From Bacteroidota bacterium (GTDB lineage Bacteria > Bacteroidota > Bacteroidia > Chitinophagales > Chitinophagaceae), in contig JAFAEW010000009.1 in NCBI GenBank assembly GCA_023423835.1, positions 1-20,673 of the forward strand: a stretch of 20,673 bases of DNA, read 5' to 3'. Below the pieces are notes generated by a model. That model had not been told where the DNA came from. It ran no database searches and was given only the letters and a program-made list of their open reading frames with translations. Positions within the stretch are counted from its first letter, which is position 1; every line of letters starts with the position of its first letter. This document shows, piece by piece, positions 1-7,730 of this stretch. The position numbers and the translations under genes are program-made.

Positions 1-25
1 CTCTATAATAACGGTATATTTGATT

Positions 26-1318
26 ATGAAAAAATGCGGCTTTACAATTTGCCTTATCATTTATTCCATAACGATTATGGCCCAAAAGGATAATCATTTG
101 ATTGAATCAATCTTGAGAAAGCATAAAAATCCGGTGGTAAACCAAGTTTTAAACGAACCGGATAAGTACCGTTGCCAGGTGATTTATACCCAAATAAACC
201 GCGATAAAAACAATAAACCGCATTTCACTTATTACACTTACCGCAACAATCCAAAGGAATATTTCTATCCGGCATCCACGGTAAAGCTTCCATTGGCGGC
301 ACTTTCCCTCCAGAAATTAAACGATCTCAACATTCCGGGAGTCGATAAATTTACCACAATTCAGTTCGACAGCAGCTATGAAAAACAATCTGCTGTGCAG
401 TTCGACTCAAGTTCGGAAAGCGGCCTTCCATCAATTGCAAACTACATTATCAGGGCATTTCTCATCAGCGAAAATGATCCATATAACCGGATGTATCAAT
501 TTGTGGGACAACAAACGATTAATAACGATCTTCATCAGAAAGGATACAAAAATGTAAGAATCGTGAGACAGTTTGCCGGATTGGATGAAGATCAAAACCG
601 CCATACCAACCGGGTGCGCTTTCTCGATAAAAACGGTAAGCTCATCTACACCCAATCTGCCGCTTTCAATACCGACTCATTTGATTTCAGCACTTCTGTC
701 AAAATTGGAAAAGCCTATATGAACAGAGAGGACAGCCTGGTTAATGAACCTTTTGATTTTACGCGCCACAACAACATTTCACTTCAGGATCTTTCTGATA
801 TTTTGCGTTCGTTCATCTTTCCTGAATCGATGCCAAAACACAAAAGGTTCAGGTTGAAGGAGGAGGATTACCGTTTTCTGAGAAAATACCTTTCACAATA
901 TCCTTCAGAAACGAATTATCCGAAATATGATACAACCGAATTTTACGATAGTTACGTGAAATTTTTTTTCCGCGACAGTACGCATCGTTCCATGCCCGGC
1001 AATATCAGAGTTTTCAATAAGGTCGGCTGGTCATACGGCTTTCTAACGGATGTATCCTACATTATTGACACGCTTCATAAAGTTGAATTCATGCTCAGCG
1101 CAACCATTTATGCCAATGAAGATGATATTTTAAACGACAACAATTACGAATATGAATCGATTGGACATCCCTTTTTATATGCGCTTGGTCAGTCGATCTA
1201 TCAGTACGAACTAAACAGGAATTATCAACGGAAACCGGACCTGTCTAATATGATTATCCGCTACGACCGGCGCGACCCTTCAGACAAAAGGCCGCCGCTG
1301 AAAGAAGTGGATAATTAA
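26..1318 (+). CDS. Secreted serine hydrolase, class A beta-lactamase-like fold
   Basis: A 430-residue protein. Residues 1-20 form a signal peptide (short basic start, hydrophobic core, end in MAQ), so it should act in the periplasm. The penicillin-binding-fold motifs are recognisable: S84-T-V-K87 (SxxK nucleophile and base), S148-E-N150 in the place of the SDN loop, and K332-V-G334 in the place of KTG. It is longer than a true class A beta-lactamase (about 290 residues), with extra segments between the motifs. That suits the broad 'beta-lactamase2' hydrolase family better than an antibiotic-resistance enzyme. The substrate is unknown. I chose ATG 26 because it begins the signal peptide; a TTG lies two codons upstream and the frame is open to the window edge. 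Family is fairly sure, function is not. Confidence 0.82.
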   Translation: MKKCGFTICLIIYSITIMAQKDNHLIESILRKHKNPVVNQVLNEPDKYRCQVIYTQINRDKNNKPHFTYYTYRNNPKEYFYPASTVKLPLAALSLQKLNDLNIPGVDKFTTIQFDSSYEKQSAVQFDSSSESGLPSIANYIIRAFLISENDPYNRMYQFVGQQTINNDLHQKGYKNVRIVRQFAGLDEDQNRHTNRVRFLDKNGKLIYTQSAAFNTDSFDFSTSVKIGKAYMNREDSLVNEPFDFTRHNNISLQDLSDILRSFIFPESMPKHKRFRLKEEDYRFLRKYLSQYPSETNYPKYDTTEFYDSYVKFFFRDSTHRSMPGNIRVFNKVGWSYGFLTDVSYIIDTLHKVEFMLSATIYANEDDILNDNNYEYESIGHPFLYALGQSIYQYELNRNYQRKPDLSNMIIRYDRRDPSDKRPPLKEVDN

Positions 1319-1327
1319 AACGTTTAA

Positions 1328-1351
1328 AGGAAAATATTCTGTAATTTTCCT
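1328..1351. repeat. Hairpin between the hydrolase and desaturase genes
   Basis: A perfect 8-bp inverted repeat, AGGAAAAT (1328-1335) and ATTTTCCT (1344-1351), with an 8-base loop. It begins 10 bases after the upstream stop and ends 20 bases before the next ATG. No T-run follows on the + strand, so it is not a convincing intrinsic terminator. It may be a processing or stability hairpin, or chance in AT-rich DNA. Confidence 0.4.
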
Positions 1352-1371
1352 ACAAGATAACGGAGTGCGTT

Positions 1372-2217
1372 ATGGAAAAGATCATACATTATTTTCAAAC
1401 TATTCCCTCGCTTGACAGGGCACTGATTTTAGCCGGCGGGATCACCTTTTTCTGGATCCTCGAAGGAATTATTCCGCTGTTCCGGTTTAATTATAACCGG
1501 TGGAAACATGCAGGTGTAAATATTTTCTTTACCCTGACGACCATTGCGGTTAATTTTTTGTTTGCTATTCTCATCGTTTTTGCAAGCGACTATTCTCAGC
1601 AACATCACACGGGCGTATTGCAATGGCTTCATTTACCTCTTTGGGCCACCATAATAGCCGGCCTTTTAATCCTCGACTTTATCAGTGCCTACCTGATTCA
1701 TTGGATCGAACACAAGGTAAAATGGATGTGGAAATTTCACATGATCCATCATGCGGATACACATGTTGATACCACTACTGCAAACCGTCACCATCCGGGT
1801 GAAAGTGTATTCAGAGCCGTCTTCACCCTTATTGCCGTGCTCGTTTCCGGTTCACCGATCTGGCTCGTAATGATGTATCAAAGCATGAGCGTTGTTTTCT
1901 CACAGTTCAACCATGCGAATATCAGGTTTCCGGAAAAGATCGACAAGGTATTAAGATGGATTATTGTTACACCCCGGATGCACCTGATCCATCACCATTA
2001 TATTCGTCCTGAAACGGATACAAATTATGGCAACATCTTTTCCTTTTGGGACAGGATATTTCGAACTTATCATCATCGCGCCACTGAAACACTGAATTAC
2101 GGACTTGATGTTTTTGGGAACAGAAACGATTCAGACATCAAAACCTTATTGAAACTGCCATTTGATAAAGACATCAAAACGGATTACGGAGCGAAAAAAT
2201 CAGATGAAAATCGCTAA
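1372..2217 (+). CDS. Sterol desaturase / fatty acid hydroxylase family membrane protein
   Basis: A 281-residue integral membrane protein with the histidine boxes of the di-iron fatty acid hydroxylase superfamily: H110-x3-H114, H123-x2-H126-H127 with H131, H140-H141, and H204-x2-H207-H208. Hydrophobic segments lie at about residues 15-36, 48-72, 88-113 and 148-175. Members of the family use an Fe-O-Fe centre and O2 to hydroxylate or desaturate lipids in the membrane. Bacterial members act on sterols, carotenoids or fatty acids, and the substrate here cannot be read from sequence. It starts 53 bases after the upstream hydrolase, so co-transcription is possible. It converges on the minus-strand kinase gene with only 22 bases between them, and no clear terminator is visible there. 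Length and motifs look intact. Confidence 0.88.
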   Translation: MEKIIHYFQTIPSLDRALILAGGITFFWILEGIIPLFRFNYNRWKHAGVNIFFTLTTIAVNFLFAILIVFASDYSQQHHTGVLQWLHLPLWATIIAGLLILDFISAYLIHWIEHKVKWMWKFHMIHHADTHVDTTTANRHHPGESVFRAVFTLIAVLVSGSPIWLVMMYQSMSVVFSQFNHANIRFPEKIDKVLRWIIVTPRMHLIHHHYIRPETDTNYGNIFSFWDRIFRTYHHRATETLNYGLDVFGNRNDSDIKTLLKLPFDKDIKTDYGAKKSDENR

Positions 2218-2239
2218 GAAACCACGGGTCGGTTACCGG

Positions 2240-2770
2240 TTACAGCATTATTTCCTTTACGGCTTGGATTCCAAGATTTACACGCGCTGAATAATCTCCC
2301 TCAATCACCCGCCAGGGAGTGGATTGATGAACCATGAGGTCTTTGTAGATCTCAAACAGTTCCCGTCTTGTTTCAACCTTCGGATGTTCTCTTAATTCAT
2401 CTTCAACCCAGGGAAGATCTATATTGCATAGCAGGTAAAGATCGTATTTTCTCCCTGCGATCTGTTGCAGGATAAAGGGATCACACTTACCAAAAACGAA
2501 TTCACTCCAGACCTTCATCACGTACATATCGGTGTCGACAAATAAAAAATCATTTCCGTTGCTCACTGATCTTTCTGTCATTTCATCTTCCAATCGCAGT
2601 TGCCCCTCTGCAATCTTCAAAAGGTCGGATTGATCATAATCCTTACCGTTTTCTCTCAGATATTCCCTTGCATACTCCGGCACCCACAAACTGGAAAAAT
2701 GTTGAGCAAGCAACGCAGTTAAAGTACTTTTTCCGGTACTTTCAGGACCAGTGATAACGACTTTTTTCAT
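2240..2770 (-). CDS. NadR-type ribosylnicotinamide kinase-like ATPase
   Basis: A 176-residue cytoplasmic P-loop kinase. The Walker A motif G8-P-E-S-T-G-K-S-T16 follows the start directly. VPEYAREYL (30-38), DTD (79-81) and a lid-like stretch around LPWVEDELREHP (119-130) match the C-terminal kinase domain of NadR. The N-terminal regulator and NMN adenylyltransferase domains of full NadR are absent. The likely reaction is phosphorylation of nicotinamide riboside to NMN. The frame is open upstream to 2914, but the ATG at 2768-2770 is the right start: it sits just before the P-loop and overlaps the pnuC stop in an ATGA (2767-2770), which implies translational coupling. Pairing with the transporter PnuC strongly supports NAD precursor salvage. 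Specificity remains an inference. Confidence 0.87.
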   Translation of the reverse strand: MKKVVITGPESTGKSTLTALLAQHFSSLWVPEYAREYLRENGKDYDQSDLLKIAEGQLRLEDEMTERSVSNGNDFLFVDTDMYVMKVWSEFVFGKCDPFILQQIAGRKYDLYLLCNIDLPWVEDELREHPKVETRRELFEIYKDLMVHQSTPWRVIEGDYSARVNLGIQAVKEIML

Positions 2771-3396
2771 GTTGCAACCTTCTGGTTTTTTCTTTCCCAT
2801 TCCATCCATCCTAATACTGCCAAAACGAGCAGGATCAGATAGTATACGCTCGTGAAGACAAATCCTTTCACAAAGTAAAGCGGAATAGAAGCGATATTGG
2901 TAAATATCCACCATATCCAGCTTTCAACCTTCTTTTTGGCCATCAGCCACATAGCCGTATAGGCGGTTGCGCTTGCAAACGCGTCTGCCCACGGAATGGC
3001 GCCGGGAGCAAATGATTTTTTTATAACAGTTAAAGCAATAAAAATAGAAATATAAAATGCGAGAAAGAAGGTGACCTGAGCCATCCATTCTCTTTTGGTT
3101 GAAGATGTGATTACAACAATACGCTGCTTTTTTTCATTGGTTCTTGTCCATAACCACCATCCGTAAAGACTCATTACCGTATAATAAAAGTTAACACTTG
3201 CCTCCCCGAAAAGATGGCCTTTTACAGACAGGTAAATATAGATGATGGTGTTGATCAATCCTACCGGGTATACGAGGATGTTTTCCTTTTTACTGTACCA
3301 GACACTTGCAATTCCCGCAAAAACCGCAATATATTCAAGCCAGCCCGTCTGCCCCATTCCTTCCGTAAACTGCTCAATAATCGATGAAAAGTCCAT
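2767..3396 (-). CDS. pnuC: PnuC-family nicotinamide riboside transporter
   Basis: A 209-residue inner-membrane protein with about seven hydrophobic segments. Family hallmarks include YPVGLINT (43-50), the aromatic stretch YYTVMSLYGWWLW (71-83), and WADAFASATAYTAMWLMAKK followed by ESWIWW (136-163). PnuC proteins move nicotinamide riboside across the inner membrane by facilitated diffusion, and phosphorylation by a kinase inside the cell traps it. That kinase is encoded immediately downstream with a 4-base overlap, so the pair forms a complete salvage module. An AAAGGA sits about 9 bases before the ATG, a better ribosome binding site than most genes here have. The gene starts 51 bases after dsdA and could share its transcript. 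The 51-base gap is too short for a riboswitch. Some PnuC relatives carry thiamin or riboflavin, but the partner kinase argues against that. Confidence 0.92.
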   Translation of the reverse strand: MDFSSIIEQFTEGMGQTGWLEYIAVFAGIASVWYSKKENILVYPVGLINTIIYIYLSVKGHLFGEASVNFYYTVMSLYGWWLWTRTNEKKQRIVVITSSTKREWMAQVTFFLAFYISIFIALTVIKKSFAPGAIPWADAFASATAYTAMWLMAKKKVESWIWWIFTNIASIPLYFVKGFVFTSVYYLILLVLAVLGWMEWERKNQKVAT

Positions 3397-3447
3397 TCCG
3401 TTTTATCCTTTAATTAAGCGAAGCAAGAAAATATTTTGCAAACTATC

Positions 3448-4755
3448 TCAATGCTGCAACATTTTTTCCCTTTCGTTTGGGGGAACAAGAGAACCGCCGG
3501 TTGCCCATGCCACATGGGTAATATTTTTTTGATCGATATTATGTTGATGCACGAAATCTGTAGAAAGAATTTTTTCAGGGCCGATGAGGCCGGCGGCAGC
3601 GGAAGGTTCTAAAAAGATATTTTCTGTCTGATATAATGCTTGGAGGAGTTCAAACAGGGTTTCGTCTTCAATCGTATAAATTCCGGAGATCAGCTTTTCA
3701 GTAATGCCGCTTGCAAAGGCAGATGGCCTTCCCACCGCTAAACCGTCGGCTTCAGTAATATTATCGATCCCAAAGTCCTGAACCGAAATTTTTTCCTTTT
3801 TCCCGGTAATCAAACCCGTTAATACAGCCGGCGAGTGCGTAGGTTCTACGAAGAAAGGATAAACCGCATCGCCATATACCTGTTTCAATCCAAATGCAAC
3901 GCCACCCGGTGAACCGCCAACTCCGCAGGGAGAATAAATGAATAGAGGATGGGTGTTATCAACGACAACGCCGGCAGCGTTGAGTTGCTTTTGCAGTTCG
4001 AAAGCCGCCAAGCTGTAACCGAGAAAAAGCTGTTTACTGTTTTCATCATCCACGAAATAGCCATTTGGATCAGCGATCGTTTCCTGTCTTCCTTCCGCAA
4101 TTGCCACTCCAAAATCTCCCGCAATTTCTATCACATTGGCGCCTTTTTGCCGCAATAAATTCTTCTTCCATTCCTTAGCATCATCACTCATAAAAACATT
4201 CACCTTGAATCCTAATTGCGCACTGATGATGCCGATGCTCAATCCCAGGTTTCCGGTAGATCCTACGCCAATCGTGTAGTTCGAAAAAAGATTTTTAAAC
4301 GCCGGACGGGAAAGATCAGCGGCCTCATCTTCTTTGAGTAGTCCTTCTCTCATCGCTGTTTGAACCGCAAACTGAAGTACTTCATAAAATCCTCCCCTAG
4401 CCTTAATCGATCCGGCTACTGCCAGCTCGTTATCGCATTTCAAAAATAATCTCCCTTCGATTTTCACCCGCTTTTCCTGATTCCGATGCAGGGCGAAACT
4501 TTTGACTTCTTTAAGCGGAGAATGAATATGGCCGCCTTCCGATATTGTTTCGGGGAAGACGCGGGCAATAAACGGCGCGAAGCGATCCATAAATCGAGCG
4601 GCTTCTTCCATATCGGCCTTTCCAACCGGAAGGGAAACGATTTCCTCCATTTTTGTGACCCGTGGATTTATCCAGACCACCGGCTTTGTACGCACAACCC
4701 TATCCAGCTCAGGAAAATTCTTAACCCATTCATCAATATTTTCAAACATATCCAT
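3448..4755 (-). CDS. dsdA: D-serine dehydratase (D-serine ammonia-lyase)
   Basis: A 435-residue cytoplasmic PLP enzyme of fold type II; E. coli DsdA is 442 residues. GSIKARGG carries the Schiff-base lysine K118. GSTGNLGLS (165-173) and the glycine loop CGVGGSPGG (277-285) bind the cofactor phosphate. It converts D-serine to pyruvate and ammonia, which detoxifies D-serine or uses it as a carbon and nitrogen source. Two in-frame ATGs (4755 and 4749) are possible starts; the first is used here and neither has a clear Shine-Dalgarno. No DsdC regulator or D-serine permease is next to it. The APC permease at 18.7 kb is too far away to link. pnuC follows after 51 bases on the same strand, possibly in one operon, though a shared pathway is not obvious. 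Confidence 0.93.
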   Translation of the reverse strand: MDMFENIDEWVKNFPELDRVVRTKPVVWINPRVTKMEEIVSLPVGKADMEEAARFMDRFAPFIARVFPETISEGGHIHSPLKEVKSFALHRNQEKRVKIEGRLFLKCDNELAVAGSIKARGGFYEVLQFAVQTAMREGLLKEDEAADLSRPAFKNLFSNYTIGVGSTGNLGLSIGIISAQLGFKVNVFMSDDAKEWKKNLLRQKGANVIEIAGDFGVAIAEGRQETIADPNGYFVDDENSKQLFLGYSLAAFELQKQLNAAGVVVDNTHPLFIYSPCGVGGSPGGVAFGLKQVYGDAVYPFFVEPTHSPAVLTGLITGKKEKISVQDFGIDNITEADGLAVGRPSAFASGITEKLISGIYTIEDETLFELLQALYQTENIFLEPSAAAGLIGPEKILSTDFVHQHNIDQKNITHVAWATGGSLVPPNEREKMLQH

Positions 4756-4788
4756 ACATTTTAGTAAACATTTCGCCCGTCGGAAAGC

Positions 4789-4817
4789 AAAAAAAAACTG
4801 CCAGATTCTGACAGTTT
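4789..4817 (-). terminator. Intrinsic terminator of the NifU-domain gene
   Basis: Read on the minus strand, a stem of AAACTG, a T-G mismatch or wobble, then CAGA folds back on TCTG and CAGTTT (4795-4817). A run of nine T (4789-4797 as A on the + strand) follows, the first three being the end of the stem. It sits 26 bases after the stop of the NifU-domain gene and before dsdA, so it separates the two transcripts. Confidence 0.85.
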
Positions 4818-4843
4818 AATTAATATTTTCGGATCTGAACATC

Positions 4844-5443
4844 TTATTCTGCTTCTGCTACAACTTCTTTTACTTCCGGGATCATTCTTTTCATCATTCC
4901 TTCAATGCCGGCTTTTAAGGTGATCATGGACGAAGGGCAACCGCTGCAGCTTCCCTGAAGCATGAGATTTACAACGCCTTCATCGTAGCTCTTAAACTGA
5001 ATTGCTCCACCATCCATTTCCACGGCCGGGCGAACATAATTATCAAGCAATTCCTTAATTCTTTTAACCACGTCATCGTCGTCGGCCAATACGATGTTGC
5101 TCGCTTCCTGTTTCATTTGAGCCACTTCCTCATCGTTCACAATCGGACCGCCATTTTCCAGATATTCCTTCAAAAACTGTTTGATGGTGGGAATGGCATC
5201 CTGCCAGTCTTCCATTGCATTCGTTTTAGTAAGGGTAACAAAATTGCTGGCTATAAAAACGCCTTTGATGAAAGGGAAGCTGAAAAGCTCTTTCGCCAGC
5301 GGGCTTGGTCCTGCTGTGGTTTCATCAGGAAAATCAACGCTCTTACCCGGATAAAGAAGCTTATTGGCTACAAACTTCATCGTCTCCGGGTTTGGAGTCA
5401 TTTCTGTATAAATACTGATAACGGGATTACCTGTTCTTATCAT
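4844..5443 (-). CDS. NifU-domain iron-sulfur cluster scaffold (Nfu type)
   Basis: A 199-residue cytoplasmic protein with two domains. Residues about 8-95 match the Nfu N-terminal (scaffold Nfu/NifU) domain, including YTEMTPNPETMKF (12-24). Residues about 125-195 are the NifU C-terminal domain, with MDGGAIQF (143-150) and the cluster-binding motif C166-S-G-C169. Nfu proteins hold a [4Fe-4S] cluster bridged between two subunits by this CxxC pair and pass it to client enzymes. The acidic run DDDD (121-124) links the domains. It has its own upstream -7 box and a strong downstream terminator, so it appears to be a single-gene unit. Domain order and length are normal for Bacteroidota. No suf genes are adjacent. 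Confidence 0.92.
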   Translation of the reverse strand: MIRTGNPVISIYTEMTPNPETMKFVANKLLYPGKSVDFPDETTAGPSPLAKELFSFPFIKGVFIASNFVTLTKTNAMEDWQDAIPTIKQFLKEYLENGGPIVNDEEVAQMKQEASNIVLADDDDVVKRIKELLDNYVRPAVEMDGGAIQFKSYDEGVVNLMLQGSCSGCPSSMITLKAGIEGMMKRMIPEVKEVVAEAE

Positions 5444-5480
5444 AACTGCTTCTTTTATGCTTTGTACCTAAACGGAACTG

Positions 5481-5488
5481 CAAATTTA
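5481..5488 (-). promoter_or_regulatory. Candidate -7 box for the NifU-domain gene
   Basis: On the minus strand this reads TAAATTTG, a full match to the Bacteroidota -7 consensus TAnnTTTG. It lies 37 bases upstream of the ATG, which predicts a leader of roughly 30 bases. No good -33 TTG is seen at the usual 19-21 base distance. Confidence 0.42.
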
Positions 5489-5675
5489 CCATTATTTTCC
5501 CGTTTTATTTACGAGAATGGGAAGAGATCCCAAAATCGGCTTTTCTGTGAATTTCTAACTTTTTTAACCCGGCCACCGGAAAAAGTTAATGTATTTGCAA
5601 TGTGGATAATATTTGGAAAACATTCATGAAACAACGGAAAAAAAATCAGAACTTTAAAAAGGATTCCTGTAAAAA

Positions 5676-5706
5676 TTGCAGGTAATCCGGTTTGGCAAAA
5701 TCTTTG
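5676..5706 (+). promoter_or_regulatory. Candidate promoter of the PhoH-like gene
   Basis: TTG at 5676-5678 (-33 element), a 20-base spacer, then AATCTTTG at 5699-5706, one mismatch from TAnnTTTG. The predicted start of transcription is near 5712, about 20 bases before the TTG start codon. The rest of the 288-base divergent gap 5444-5731 shows no gene. Confidence 0.4.
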
Positions 5707-5731
5707 AAATATTACTATTAAATCTTAACAT

Positions 5732-6712
5732 TTGACGGAAACTATCATAAATCTCGAAACAATTAACCCTATTGAGTTTTTTGGCGTAAATAATAGAAAA
5801 CTCGACCTGATCAGAAAGAAATTCCCTCTTCTAAAGATCCTCAGCAGGGGTACACAGATAAAACTAAGTGGGGCGCCTGAACAGATTGAATCAGCAAGGG
5901 AAAAAATTCAACTAATCATTCAATATATGGAAAGGAATGGTGATTTGAGTGACAACTATTTTGAAAAGATCCTCGGCGGCGACGATGCTGAAACGATCGA
6001 CCATTTCGTGGAACGACATCCAAATGAAGTTCTTGTATTTGGTCCGAATGGCAAGACGGTGCGTGCACGTACGGCAAATCAGAAAAAAATGGTTGCTGCC
6101 AGCGATAAAAACGACATTGTTTTCGCTGTAGGTCCGGCCGGAACCGGCAAAACCTATACCGCCGTAGCGATTGCAGTAAGGGCTTTGAAGAATAAGCTTG
6201 TCAAGAAGATCATTCTAACCCGACCGGCGGTGGAAGCAGGAGAAAATCTGGGATTTTTACCGGGAGATCTGAAAGAAAAAATTGATCCATACCTGAGACC
6301 ATTGTACGATGCGCTCGACGATATGATCCCCGCAGACAAGCTTGGCTATTACATGAGTACACGCACAATTGAGATTGCACCGCTCGCCTATATGAGAGGA
6401 CGAACGCTTGATAATGCTTTCATCATTCTCGATGAAGCACAAAACTCCAATGACCTTCAGCTAAAAATGTTCCTCACGCGTATTGGCGCCAATGCGAAAG
6501 CCATCATTACCGGTGATCCCACCCAGATCGACCTTCCGAGAAATCAGAGAAGCGGCCTCGGAAAAGCCATTCGTATTTTGCAAAATATTGACGGTATTGC
6601 ACATATTGAACTGGATGAAGAAGACGTAGTACGACATAAACTCGTAAAGGCTATCATTAAAGCATACGACAAGGAAAAGGAAAATGAAATAGAACCTTCT
6701 TATCACAGATAA
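5732..6712 (+). CDS. phoH: PhoH-like family ATPase
   Basis: A 326-residue cytoplasmic protein. The N-terminal part (about 10-100) resembles the KH-like region of PhoH-like (YbeZ) proteins. The P-loop NTPase domain carries Walker A GPAGTGKT (134-141), Walker B FIILDEAQN (230-238), and a sensor-like ITGDPTQIDLPR (259-270). Related proteins have been linked to RNA metabolism and ribosome maturation, often beside ybeY, which is not present here. The start is TTG at 5732: an in-frame TAA lies two codons upstream (5726-5728), and the first in-frame ATG is at codon 66, inside the conserved N-terminal domain. A clean terminator follows 21 bases after the stop, so the gene is likely monocistronic. The family is certain; the physiological role is poorly defined even in model species. 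Confidence 0.93.
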   Translation: MTETIINLETINPIEFFGVNNRKLDLIRKKFPLLKILSRGTQIKLSGAPEQIESAREKIQLIIQYMERNGDLSDNYFEKILGGDDAETIDHFVERHPNEVLVFGPNGKTVRARTANQKKMVAASDKNDIVFAVGPAGTGKTYTAVAIAVRALKNKLVKKIILTRPAVEAGENLGFLPGDLKEKIDPYLRPLYDALDDMIPADKLGYYMSTRTIEIAPLAYMRGRTLDNAFIILDEAQNSNDLQLKMFLTRIGANAKAIITGDPTQIDLPRNQRSGLGKAIRILQNIDGIAHIELDEEDVVRHKLVKAIIKAYDKEKENEIEPSYHR

Positions 6713-6733
6713 AAAAGTGAGATTTAAAAGCTG

Positions 6734-6762
6734 AGACCGCCACTATCGGCGGTCTTTTTTTT
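6734..6762 (+). terminator. Intrinsic terminator after phoH
   Basis: A perfect 8-bp GC-rich stem, AGACCGCC (6734-6741) and GGCGGTCT (6748-6755), with a 6-base loop and an eight-T run (6755-6762). It begins 21 bases after the phoH stop. Confidence 0.93.
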
Positions 6763-6826
6763 ACCAGAGAATCGGGTCTGAAGAGAAAACGCCAGGTTCA
6801 TTAGACAACAATATCGATCAGATCCG

Positions 6827-6834
6827 TAAATTTG
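6827..6834 (+). promoter_or_regulatory. Candidate -7 box for the lipoprotein-crcB unit
   Basis: TAAATTTG fully matches TAnnTTTG and lies 19 bases before the ATG at 6854, predicting a very short leader. The -33 region is weak. No fluoride riboswitch can be fitted between this box and the genes. Confidence 0.42.
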
Positions 6835-6853
6835 GCATTCAATAGTTTTAACC

Positions 6854-7249
6854 ATGAAATGGATCGGCCTTGCTTTTTGTTTCTTCCTGATGGCGAATTG
6901 TAAACCCGGTTATCCGAAAGCAGAAGATGCACTCGACGCAGGCAGGGAATTCATTGACGCCTGTCTTAAAGGAAATTTTGAAAAAGCCAGCTTTTACATG
7001 TTGCAGGACAGCACCAACAGCGCATTGCTGAAACAGCAGGAGAAAAATTATTTTTCGAAAAAAGGCGATGAAATAGAAAAATACAACAATGCTTCCATCA
7101 TCGTCAATGAGGAAGCTGCGATCAATGACTCCACCCACATTATCAATTATCAAAACTCTTACGACAATATCGGGCGAAAAGTGAAAGTGGTTTTTTACGA
7201 CAATAAATGGCTGGTGGATTTCAAATATACTTTCAATGGAAACCTTTAA
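6854..7249 (+). CDS. Small lipoprotein, possible DUF4878-like fold
   Basis: A 131-residue protein. It begins with a lipoprotein signal peptide whose lipobox is LMAN-C16, so it should be lipid-anchored in the periplasm or at the surface. After the anchor, residues 24-55 (EDALDAGREFIDACLKGNFE and onward) look like the first helix of an NTF2-like fold, as in DUF4878 lipoproteins. The tail VKVVFYDNKWLVDFKY (113-128) resembles their closing beta strands. These proteins have no established activity. The gene ends 11 bases before the crcB start and shares its strand, so the two are likely co-transcribed. I read the fold from pattern alone, and a different small alpha-beta lipoprotein is possible. 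Confidence 0.72.
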   Translation: MKWIGLAFCFFLMANCKPGYPKAEDALDAGREFIDACLKGNFEKASFYMLQDSTNSALLKQQEKNYFSKKGDEIEKYNNASIIVNEEAAINDSTHIINYQNSYDNIGRKVKVVFYDNKWLVDFKYTFNGNL

Positions 7250-7260
7250 GCCAGTCTGAA

Positions 7261-7641
7261 ATGAATGAAGGATTTAAATTGCTGCTGATAGTGTTTGCCG
7301 GAAGCGGACTCGGAGGCGTAGCAAGATGGACCGTTCAATCGCTGATCATACAAAGAATTTCATCAGCTTTTCCGTTATCAACCTTAGTGGTAAATATTTC
7401 CGGCTGTTTTATCATCGGGATGATTTATGGATTAAGTGCCGGCAATGAGCTTTCCAATGGATGGAAGCTTGCCCTGACAACCGGTTTTTGTGGTGGCTTT
7501 ACAACCTTTTCCACCTTTTCGTTTGAGAATCTTCAGTTGCTGAAAAACGGAAATTACGGGTTATTTGCAATCAACATTATTGCCAGTGTTTTACTTGGTA
7601 TTGCCGCTGTTATTGCAGGTTTATATATGGTGAAAAATTAA
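7261..7641 (+). CDS. crcB: Fluoride channel CrcB/Fluc
   Basis: A 126-residue inner-membrane protein with four transmembrane segments, the normal size for the family. Hallmarks are GSGLGGVAR (14-22), N45-x2-G48 in TLVVNISGCFIIG, and TTGFCGGFTTFSTFSFE (73-89), which holds the phenylalanines and threonines that line the fluoride path. Fluc works as an antiparallel dual-topology dimer and exports fluoride passively. The frame is open back to 7207, but ATG 7261 is the right start because it precedes the first membrane helix and lies just after the upstream stop. It is translated behind the small lipoprotein. Pyrophosphatase, an enzyme fluoride inhibits strongly, is the next gene downstream, though it seems to have its own promoter. 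Confidence 0.94.
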   Translation: MNEGFKLLLIVFAGSGLGGVARWTVQSLIIQRISSAFPLSTLVVNISGCFIIGMIYGLSAGNELSNGWKLALTTGFCGGFTTFSTFSFENLQLLKNGNYGLFAINIIASVLLGIAAVIAGLYMVKN

Positions 7642-7678
7642 GTTTACAAAAAAATTCTTCCACTTTAAAGCCTTACCA

Positions 7679-7686
7679 TATTTTTG
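7679..7686 (+). promoter_or_regulatory. Candidate -7 box for pyrophosphatase
   Basis: TATTTTTG is a full match to TAnnTTTG, 44 bases before the ATG at 7731. It predicts a leader of about 38 bases. A -33 TTG is not evident. Confidence 0.42.
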
Positions 7687-7730
7687 CTGCCTGATTTTTT
7701 GTAAGAAAAACACAATACAAAAACAATTTG

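Noticed and set aside
15..22. TATATTTG, an exact -7 box match before the first gene
   Set aside because: It ends 3 bases before the ATG at 26, so transcription would begin at or after the start codon. A leaderless start is possible but not supported further.
2218..2239. Possible terminator between the desaturase and kinase genes
   Set aside because: Only a 4-bp CGGT/ACCG pairing and no T-run on either strand.
2771..2914. In-frame upstream extension of the kinase gene into pnuC
   Set aside because: The ATG overlapping the pnuC stop lies directly before the P-loop, and the extension would read antiphase through conserved pnuC sequence.
5117..5629. 170-codon open frame on the plus strand opposite the NifU-domain gene
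   Set aside because: It is the antisense shadow of a clearly conserved gene and runs into the intergenic region without a recognisable domain.
7207..7260. Extended crcB start inside the lipoprotein gene
   Set aside because: ATG 7261 begins the first membrane helix as in known Fluc proteins; the extension has no family match.
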